Source of the DNA: an uncultured Eubacteriales bacterium
Lineage (GTDB): Bacteria; Bacillota; Clostridia; Lachnospirales; Lachnospiraceae
Length of the DNA: 5,864 nt
Assembly: GCA_900313765.1 (NCBI GenBank)
Contig: OMSN01000111.1
Span: 1 to 5,864, forward strand
Direction: 5' to 3'
Below, piece after piece: positions 1 to 4,584 of the stretch (position 1 is its first letter; every line of letters begins with the position of its first letter). The notes below the pieces were generated by a model that had not been told where the DNA came from, did not search any database, and worked only from the letters and a program-made list of their open reading frames with translations. A program made the position numbers and the translations under genes.

Positions 1-873
1 GTAGACAAGGCTGCATGCTGACATATATTCTTCTGTAAGTCTTCTGAGACGTCCGGACAGATGCTCGAGGATCATCGAAACCTTCTGGGGATTCTTCTCA
101 TACAGCTCATTCAGATCACTCGAAGAAATGATCTCAACCGTTGCGTCTTCCAGCGCCACTGCAGTCGCACTGCGAGCCTCTCCGCTGATCATTCCCATCT
201 CTCCGAAGAACGTATTCGGATACAGCTGTGTCAGTTTGACCTCTTCCGGTGTCTTGTATCCCACATAGATCCCGACACTTCCTGCATGGATATCATAGAG
301 ACAGTCTCCGCGCTCTCCTTCCTTGAAAATGACGGTTCCCTTCGGATATTCAACCACCTCTTTTGCGTATCCTTCCGCATGGCTCAGAGCCCCTGTCTGG
401 CGCACTACTTCCGCACTGAGTTTTCCTTTGCTTCCTGCTTTATAGAATCTGGCAATTCTCTTGATCTTCTCCGTAAACTTCTCCGGATTCTCTTCCCCGC
501 GGATCTCACGGATCAGCGCGCTGACTTCCTGATACTGTCCGGTCAGGTCCTTCAGTCGTGAACCCAGATAGTCGATCAGCAGAGTGATATGTTCCGGATT
601 CTCATCCAGATATTCATTCACTTCTCCGGAAGTGATCTCCTGCAGCTGTACACCCTGCGCTCCGGCAACTGCAGTTGCGCTGCGCGGGCAGGCATCGATC
701 ACAGCCATCTCGCCGACAAACTGGTCCTTCTTCAGCTCTGTCAGCTTCAGTTCATCCTCTTCGCCATATCCAAGAATGATATCTACACTTCCGTCCAGGA
801 TCTGGAAAAAGCTTTCTCCTGCATCTCCCTGCCGGAAGATCACCTCTCCGCTCTGGAATGTCTTCACCACCAT
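1..873 (-). CDS. Tandem cyclic-nucleotide-binding (CRP-like) domain protein, 3' end outside window
   Basis: The first 291 codons are visible without a stop, so the C-terminus lies beyond the left edge. There are two cNMP-binding beta-barrels, about residues 1-110 and 170-285. Each has a phosphate-binding cassette: FVGEMAVIDACPRSAT (52-67, Glu55/Arg64) and FFGEMGMISGEARSAT (222-237, Glu225/Arg234). The Glu and Arg that in this fold hold the ribose and cyclic phosphate are present in both copies, so both could bind ligand. The halves look like an internal duplication: each cassette is followed by matching helices (GSRLKDLT and SGRLRRLT), and a charged helical linker (112-150) joins them. No helix-turn-helix DNA-binding domain and no membrane segment is visible, so the output domain, if any, is off-window. 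The start is ATG at 873, nine bases after AGGAGG. The gene lies downstream of a nucleotide cyclase gene, suggesting it senses that product; this is inferred. Ligand identity (cAMP or cGMP) cannot be told from the Arg-Ser-Ala cassette. Confidence 0.88.
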   Translation of the reverse strand, partial: MVVKTFQSGEVIFRQGDAGESFFQILDGSVDIILGYGEEDELKLTELKKDQFVGEMAVIDACPRSATAVAGAQGVQLQEITSGEVNEYLDENPEHITLLIDYLGSRLKDLTGQYQEVSALIREIRGEENPEKFTEKIKRIARFYKAGSKGKLSAEVVRQTGALSHAEGYAKEVVEYPKGTVIFKEGERGDCLYDIHAGSVGIYVGYKTPEEVKLTQLYPNTFFGEMGMISGEARSATAVALEDATVEIISSSDLNELYEKNPQKVSMILEHLSGRLRRLTEEYMSACSLVY

Positions 874-882
874 CTTCTGCTA

Positions 883-888
883 CCTCCT
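883..888 (-). promoter_or_regulatory. Ribosome binding site of the tandem CNBD gene
   Basis: A perfect AGGAGG within AAAAAGGAGGTA lies nine bases before the ATG at 873. It fixes the start of the tandem cyclic-nucleotide-binding gene. Confidence 0.85.
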
Positions 889-920
889 TTTTGAACTATA
901 TATGGTTTCTTACTCTGTAT

Positions 921-950
921 ATTATCCGTTTCCTCACCTGACCGGGTCAT
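921..950 (-). promoter_or_regulatory. Candidate sigma-A-type promoter for the tandem CNBD gene
   Basis: On the minus strand a -35-like ATGACC (945-950) and a -10-like GATAAT (921-926) are separated by 18 bases. Transcription would begin near 914 and give a leader of about 40 bases. The -35 box sits inside the 934-954 palindrome. The boxes are matches by eye to TTGACA/TATAAT and short AT-rich matches occur by chance, so this is moderate support only. Read-through from the TIM-barrel gene is also possible, since no clear terminator lies between them. Confidence 0.4.
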
Positions 951-954
951 GTGA
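934..954 (-). promoter_or_regulatory. 21-bp near-perfect palindrome, candidate operator
   Basis: Read on the minus strand, arms TCACATGACC and GGTCAGGTGA flank a central C and match at 9 of 10 positions. The one-base loop makes an RNA hairpin unlikely and a dimeric-regulator site more likely. It overlaps the proposed -35 box of the tandem CNBD gene, the position expected of a repressor site. A TCACA pentamer at 950-954 recurs at 960-964, ten bases away (one helical turn). The regulator is unknown. Confidence 0.45.
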
Positions 955-980
955 CCATCTGTGATATCCGGTGAAAAACG

Positions 981-1778
981 TTATGTACCTGTACGGCCCA
1001 TGCCAAATAATCGGTGTGTCTTCAGAAATGCAATGGACTGCTGCAGATCTTTCACACTCCCGACCTCGATCGTTATGGGCATCTTCTTTCCTGCTGCGCG
1101 CCAGAGAGAATCCGCTTCTGCCCAGTCAACACTGCCCTCTCCGAGCGGAAGATGTTCGTCCCACAGTCCGTTGTTGTCCGACAGATGCAGATAACCGATC
1201 CACTCCCCCAGGCAGTCAAACCATTCCTTCTGGGCCATATGTGAGTAATGGGCATGCCCCAGATCCAGACATACTCCGACCTGAGGAGTATCGATGCGTT
1301 TCATCAGTTCCCTGAGGGGAACCGCATCCACATCCTGACTGTTCTCGATCCATATATGAAGACCGGTCTCCTGTGCCAGTTCTCCATAATACTCCGCACA
1401 TGTCTGTGCCCAGGATTCCATGTACGCACCCCGCAGGAATGAGGAACAGCTGGAGTGGAACACCACATTCTCAGCTCCCAGTTTGCGGGCTAGTCTGCAG
1501 CTTTCCATGCACCGTCTGCGGGACAGTGTCCGGAATTGTGCATCGCTGCTGGCCGGATTGACGTCGATAAAAACTCCGTGGAGAGACCGTGTGCGGCCTC
1601 CGGAACGATACCACTCTCCGCGCGTCTGTGTGAGACGGTCATCTCCCAGGACCGGCGGAGACGACAGTTCCAGCACCTCATAGAACAGTCCTTCCTGCAG
1701 GGCGGCCGCCTCCCATTTCTCCCGCTCCGGAAAACCTGGCTGTATCTGATAGAGAGGAGTTGTATCTGTATGTTCCAT
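981..1778 (-). CDS. Metal-dependent TIM-barrel protein, sugar phosphate isomerase/epimerase-like (AP endonuclease 2 superfamily)
   Basis: A 265-residue protein of the xylose isomerase-like TIM-barrel superfamily (PF01261 type). Family signatures in order are SLHGVFIDVNP (His67), VVFHSS (His108), IWIENS (Glu145), CLDLGHAH (Asp172, His175), YLHLSDNNG (His198), DEHLPLGEG (Asp207, His209) and ITIEVG (Glu238). These match the pattern of metal ligands of this fold, so an active divalent-metal enzyme is expected. Homologues are usually labelled sugar phosphate isomerase/epimerase, but substrates vary widely and the real one cannot be read from sequence. No signal peptide is seen, so it should be cytoplasmic. 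I chose the ATG at 1778 because GGAG lies eight bases upstream. A GTG at 1787 is in frame and overlaps the STAS stop but has no good binding site. The gene follows the STAS gene by five bases, so the two are almost certainly cotranscribed, although a carbohydrate-type enzyme in a signalling operon is unexpected. Confidence 0.85.
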   Translation of the reverse strand: MEHTDTTPLYQIQPGFPEREKWEAAALQEGLFYEVLELSSPPVLGDDRLTQTRGEWYRSGGRTRSLHGVFIDVNPASSDAQFRTLSRRRCMESCRLARKLGAENVVFHSSCSSFLRGAYMESWAQTCAEYYGELAQETGLHIWIENSQDVDAVPLRELMKRIDTPQVGVCLDLGHAHYSHMAQKEWFDCLGEWIGYLHLSDNNGLWDEHLPLGEGSVDWAEADSLWRAAGKKMPITIEVGSVKDLQQSIAFLKTHRLFGMGRTGT

Positions 1779-1783
1779 TATAT

Positions 1784-2095
1784 TCACTCCAGGGTCACGA
1801 AATCAAGGAATCCTGTCAATCCGAGGATCTCCCGGATCATATCGCTGACATGGATCACTTTCATGCCGCCGCCTCTTTCCTCCATCTTCTGTTCGGTAAT
1901 CATCAGCACCCGCAGTCCGGCGGAAGAGAGATAATCGCTCTGTGCAAAATCCATCACAACAGCGGTGATATCATCCAGTTCCTGCTCAAGCTGCTCTGAG
2001 AATGAAGGTACCGCATACGCATCCAGCCTGCCCACCGGCCGGACTGTAAGAACCGTTCCTTCTTTCTGAAACGTCACCTGATATGGTTCACCCAT
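1784..2095 (-). CDS. STAS-domain protein, anti-anti-sigma-factor-like
   Basis: A 103-residue single STAS domain of the SpoIIAA/RsbV type, the usual size for the family. Such proteins are phosphorylated on a conserved serine by an anti-sigma-factor kinase. When unphosphorylated they bind that kinase and release a sigma factor or another partner. The core motif VVMDFAQSDYLSSAGLRVL (about 46-64) is present. By alignment Ser58 falls at the SpoIIAA phosphoacceptor, while the preceding Asp of the DSSG motif is Ser57, a common variant in this family. The rest of the fold follows (helix LMITEQKMEERGG, strand MKVIHVS, C-terminal GLTGFLDFV). No cognate RsbW/SpoIIAB kinase or SpoIIE-type phosphatase lies in the window. 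The ATG at 2095 overlaps the end of the cyclase gene by eight bases, so the two are probably translationally coupled. A longer reading from 2182 would lie entirely within cyclase coding sequence and lacks STAS similarity. Confidence 0.9.
   Translation of the reverse strand: MGEPYQVTFQKEGTVLTVRPVGRLDAYAVPSFSEQLEQELDDITAVVMDFAQSDYLSSAGLRVLMITEQKMEERGGGMKVIHVSDMIREILGLTGFLDFVTLE
1787..1792 (-). promoter_or_regulatory. Ribosome binding site deciding the TIM-barrel start
   Basis: CTGGAG here forms the last two sense codons (Leu-Glu) of the STAS gene, just before its TGA. The GGAG is eight bases from the ATG at 1778. This supports that ATG over the in-frame GTG at 1787 and implies translational coupling to the STAS gene. 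Confidence 0.6.
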
Positions 2096-3563
2096 TTTTG
2101 TGTTTTCCCTTCTTTGAATCCTTACCCATGGTCGTCCGGGATAACAGGTCTGCTCCACTGTGTTCACGGATCCACACATCATACCCGAACGGGATTGCTG
2201 TATACTGCAGCAAGTATTGCGTGCTCTTTTTCTCCATGACTTTGCACAGAAGCCGCCCGCCCATCTGGATCTGAAGATTCTCCAGCAGCTCCAGCTGTGT
2301 CTCCGTTTCCAGGAACGCGCAGTCTCTGCCTGCAGCTATAATACCACCATAGCAGGGCTGTTCTATGATATGTTTTCCATCCATCCTGTAGAAACAGACG
2401 GGTACAGGTTCCTCCAGTTCATCGGGAAGGTTGCTCTGTATGGCAACATGCACATTATAAGGTGCCCCGATACCGGTCACATGTGACAGAACGATCTCCT
2501 TATCCATCCCTTTGGGCAAGACGGTCATCTCCTTGTCGACCTCCAGCGGAATGCCGGCCGCCTCCCGGACGCTCTGCGAAATCAGGACCTGCCCCCCTGT
2601 CGTGTAGCTCTCAATCCGGGCACACTGGTTGACATGGCTCCCGATCGCACCGTATTTCATCCGTTTCTCGGACCCTATGATCCCAACGATCGTCTCTCCG
2701 GTATCCAGACCGATCCCCATCTCAAGCCGCGGATATTGATGTTCGGCGTTCCATCGGTTGATCTCATCCATGGAAGCCTGCATCTCCAGGGCTGCCGCAA
2801 CGGCATCCGCTGCATGGCTGTCCGTGTAGACCGGGGCTCCAAAGATAGCAAAGATACCATCTCCCAGAAATTCGATGATCGTCCCTCCGCGGCCCTGGAT
2901 CGCGTCTGTCATCACTGCCAGATAGTGATTCAGCATGCTGATCAGGCTGCATGCTTCCATCCGTTCGCTCATGGCTGTGAAACCGCGCAGGTCACTCATC
3001 ATGACCGTTACCGTTCTTTTTCTCCCTCCCGGCTCCGGTGCGCCGGAAGTATCCAGAAGCTCACTGACGATCTCATCGGACAGAAACTGGCCGAAGGTTT
3101 TGCTCAGCAGTTTATTTCTCGTATCCAGCTGCCGGTTCAGTGCGCTGATCTTCTCCATGGCCTTCAGCGAATCCTTCAGTTCCATCAGTTCACTCAGGTC
3201 ACTTAAGACAATGGTGATACCGGCTGAATTGCCTTCCTCATCCATAAACAGGGAAGACATCATGCGCAGCTGCTTCACCTGGGAGGCGGTATGATAATCC
3301 ACGATCCTCGACTGCCCTGTGCTGCGGTCATAGATCGTGTCCAGTACTGCCTGCGCAAATGAATCATTTTCAGGTTCTGCCAGAAACAGTGTCACGAATT
3401 TGCCGCCGAGCAGTTTTTCTTTCTCTATGCCCAGGATCTCAGACGCCATGGGGTTCGCATACCGGATCGTACCGGTGAAATCAATAATGATCACACCTTC
3501 CGTCAGGCTCTGAACTATCTGATTATGAATCTTCATACTCTGTGTATCAGTCATCATATCCAT
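2088..3563 (-). CDS. PAS domain-class III nucleotide cyclase with C-terminal PilZ-like region
   Basis: A 491-residue cytoplasmic signalling enzyme that should make a cyclic nucleotide from ATP or GTP. Domains: PAS sensor (about 12-127, with GVIIIDFTGTIRYANPMASEILG), short coiled coil (about 122-154), class III cyclase catalytic domain (about 157-335). The two metal-binding aspartates are present (Asp191 in MMSDLRGFT, Asp235 in EFLGDGIF), as are the transition-state residues Asn312 and Arg316 in HVNQCARIES, so catalysis is plausible. The base-selecting positions are Glu231 and Gly305 rather than the Lys and Asp/Thr of adenylate cyclases. The C-terminal stretch (about 384-467) alternates strands and ends in YTAIPFGYDVW, resembling a degenerate PilZ barrel; this part is tentative. 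No membrane segment is seen, so the signal sensed by PAS is probably intracellular. Start: ATG at 3563 after GGGGAAGAG. The frame extends to an ATG at 3677, but that one lacks a binding site and would put the promoter-like element inside the gene. Confidence 0.88.
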   Translation of the reverse strand: MDMMTDTQSMKIHNQIVQSLTEGVIIIDFTGTIRYANPMASEILGIEKEKLLGGKFVTLFLAEPENDSFAQAVLDTIYDRSTGQSRIVDYHTASQVKQLRMMSSLFMDEEGNSAGITIVLSDLSELMELKDSLKAMEKISALNRQLDTRNKLLSKTFGQFLSDEIVSELLDTSGAPEPGGRKRTVTVMMSDLRGFTAMSERMEACSLISMLNHYLAVMTDAIQGRGGTIIEFLGDGIFAIFGAPVYTDSHAADAVAAALEMQASMDEINRWNAEHQYPRLEMGIGLDTGETIVGIIGSEKRMKYGAIGSHVNQCARIESYTTGGQVLISQSVREAAGIPLEVDKEMTVLPKGMDKEIVLSHVTGIGAPYNVHVAIQSNLPDELEEPVPVCFYRMDGKHIIEQPCYGGIIAAGRDCAFLETETQLELLENLQIQMGGRLLCKVMEKKSTQYLLQYTAIPFGYDVWIREHSGADLLSRTTMGKDSKKGKHKNG

Positions 3564-3645
3564 ATTCTCTTCCCCGACTGTCTGTGCCTGGTCACATCCC
3601 CCTGCTCTCATTGCCGCGCTGACAGGAAGGATACCGCTACCTTTT

Positions 3646-3673
3646 ATTATATTGAAATCCCGATTTTCCGCAA
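3646..3673 (-). promoter_or_regulatory. Candidate promoter for the cyclase-STAS-TIM-barrel operon
   Basis: On the minus strand a perfect TATAAT (3646-3651) lies 16 bases after a weak -35-like TTGCGG (3668-3673). The expected start near 3639 gives a leader of about 75 bases before the ATG at 3563. Its position just upstream supports the shorter cyclase reading. The -10 box is good and the -35 box poor, so activation by a regulator is possible. Confidence 0.45.
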
Positions 3674-3697
3674 TCATAAGACCGCATCTTTATAAGG

Positions 3698-3709
3698 CCT
3701 GTAAACAGG
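3698..3709. repeat. Short inverted repeat upstream of the cyclase promoter
   Basis: CCTGT and ACAGG arms surround two central bases, about 25 bases upstream of the candidate -35 box. That is a typical activator position, but a 5-bp arm is short enough to arise by chance. Confidence 0.25.
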
Positions 3710-3799
3710 ACGCCAGCGGCATCTTCCACTTTTTTCTTTCCGTGGGTCTGTCCTTCCAGCTCGCATTAACATGTATATTCATTTATTTTCCTGTATACT

Positions 3800-3834
3800 G
3801 AAAATACGCGGCCGCGAATGCTGCCGCGCATTTG
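3800..3834 (-). terminator. Intrinsic terminator after the HD-domain gene
   Basis: On the minus strand, arms AAATGCGCGGC (3823-3833) and GCCGCGTATTT (3802-3812) can form an 11-bp stem with one G-U pair around a 10-base loop. The GC-rich core of six pairs runs into a short TATTTTC tail. It begins about 18 bases after the HD stop codon and would end the right-hand operon. The T-run is short and partly inside the stem, so efficiency may be modest. Confidence 0.6.
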
Positions 3835-3851
3835 TCTGCGCATATATCTGC

Positions 3852-4406
3852 TTATTTCCGGTCCGCCTGCAGGATCCCCTTCTCGTCCAGCTGTTTTTTT
3901 ATTCTTTCCGCAAACCGGTGTCTTGTCAGCCAGGTCCTCCAGTCTGCCATACTCGCGTATTTGTCAGCCATACACAGGATCCGCCCCTCCTTTGAACGGG
4001 GCGGCGGTCCTGCCACCGGCCACATATGGGTAAGGATCATCTCCTGGGCTTCCCTGCTCAGATCCGGAACCAGTTTCTTCGCAATCCGGACCGATTCCTC
4101 CGGATGGCTCTTCCAGGAATCGAGTCGTCCTTTGTATTTCCGGTCCCGTTCTAACATTCCCAGATCATGACACAACGCTGCCTGTATCAGGTCTTTTTCA
4201 TTTATCTGGACACCCCTGGCGGTGTACTGTTTTGTCAGCCGTACGCACACGATGCATACATTGATCGTATGCTCGAAGACTGTCCCGTGCAGATGGTGTC
4301 TCTGGTAAGCACACTTCCTGAACGCATCCGAATTCAGGATATCGCTTCCGTACTGCAGGATCTTGCTGGAGATCTCATTTTTATCAATGCTGTTTTTACT
4401 CATCAT
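3852..4406 (-). CDS. HD-domain phosphohydrolase-like protein
   Basis: A 184-residue soluble protein with an HD metal-dependent phosphohydrolase fold. Expected metal ligands are seen in order: His46 (VFEHTINV), His80-Asp81 (ALCHDLGM), His101 (SHPEES), His127 (ILTHMWP) and Asp148 (CMADKYAS). This is an HDIG-like arrangement, and the set suggests an active one- or two-metal site. No HD-GYP signature is present, so a cyclic-di-GMP phosphodiesterase role is not supported, and the substrate is unknown. No signal peptide or membrane span is seen. The start is uncertain: ATG codons at 4406 and 4403 are adjacent, and only a weak GGAA lies upstream, which may mean coupling to the small gene ending 21 bases earlier. 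It is the last gene before the terminator-like hairpin. A link to flavin transfer or to cyclic-nucleotide turnover by the adjacent block would be speculation. Confidence 0.85.
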   Translation of the reverse strand: MMSKNSIDKNEISSKILQYGSDILNSDAFRKCAYQRHHLHGTVFEHTINVCIVCVRLTKQYTARGVQINEKDLIQAALCHDLGMLERDRKYKGRLDSWKSHPEESVRIAKKLVPDLSREAQEMILTHMWPVAGPPPRSKEGRILCMADKYASMADWRTWLTRHRFAERIKKQLDEKGILQADRK

Positions 4407-4427
4407 TCTGTTCCGTCTCAGACTGTC

Positions 4428-4565
4428 TTACCGTTTGTCTTTGTCGATAAACTCCAGTGTAAGAATCGACAGCAGCGCGAAAACGCCGACAAATACCGCA
4501 AGATGCAGCCAGTTTTTTAATATGTTTTCTCTCGTAAATGCGTAATCGGGCTCATACAGAGCCAA
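4428..4565 (-). CDS. Small single-span membrane protein, TTG start
   Basis: A 45-codon frame closed by TAA fills most of the gap between apbE and the HD gene. It reads as an N-terminal polar part (YEPDYAFTRENILKNW, residues 4-19), one clear hydrophobic span (LHLAVFVGVFALLSILTLEF, about 20-39) and a charged end IDKDKR. That composition is far from random and fits a real small membrane protein. There is no ATG in frame. A stop lies five codons upstream of the best candidate, TTG at 4565, which follows a weak AGGG six bases away. It starts 19 bases after the apbE stop and ends 21 bases before the HD start, so it is placed as an operon member. I do not recognise the family; an accessory of the neighbouring membrane flavoprotein system is only an inference from position. 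The main doubt is the non-standard start. Confidence 0.6.
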   Translation of the reverse strand: MALYEPDYAFTRENILKNWLHLAVFVGVFALLSILTLEFIDKDKR

Positions 4566-4584
4566 AAGATACCCTGTTTATTCC

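Larger units (their letters stand above)
3564..3851. other. Intergenic region between the HD gene and the cyclase gene
   Basis: A 288-base gap, the longest without a firm gene. From right to left it holds the terminator-like hairpin (3802-3833), a doubtful 30-codon reading frame (3690-3782), the CCTGT/ACAGG inverted repeat and the candidate cyclase promoter. I see no tRNA, recognisable riboswitch or mobile-element remnant. It marks the boundary between the flavin/membrane block and the signalling block. Confidence 0.7.

Noticed and set aside
934..964. An E. coli-type CRP site suggested by the TGTGA/TCACA pentamers upstream of the CNBD gene.
   Set aside because: The CRP consensus needs TGTGA-N6-TCACA. 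Here the pentamers are direct repeats, and the palindrome has the opposite arm order (TCAC outward to GTGA). Symmetry is real but the CRP assignment is not.
900..980. An intrinsic terminator after the TIM-barrel gene.
   Set aside because: The only strong symmetry has a one-base loop and is followed by a GGAAACGG stretch, not a T-run.
2096..2182. Longer STAS start at 2182.
   Set aside because: The added part is entirely inside cyclase coding sequence in another frame and has no STAS similarity; the domain begins naturally at the ATG at 2095.
2634..3206. A 190-codon plus-strand frame opposite the cyclase gene, and other long plus-strand frames such as 61-561, 584-964 and 1536-1934.
   Set aside because: They lie wholly opposite well-supported minus-strand genes, have low-complexity or Cys/Ser/His-rich translations with no domain signature, and no ribosome binding sites. 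They are antisense shadows.
3564..3677. Longer cyclase start at 3677 adding 38 residues.
   Set aside because: No ribosome binding site before it, the added residues show no domain similarity, and a perfect TATAAT lies inside this stretch.
3852..4406. Reading the HD protein as a cyclic-di-GMP phosphodiesterase (HD-GYP).
   Set aside because: The metal-binding HD residues are present but the GYP motif and its surrounding helices are not.
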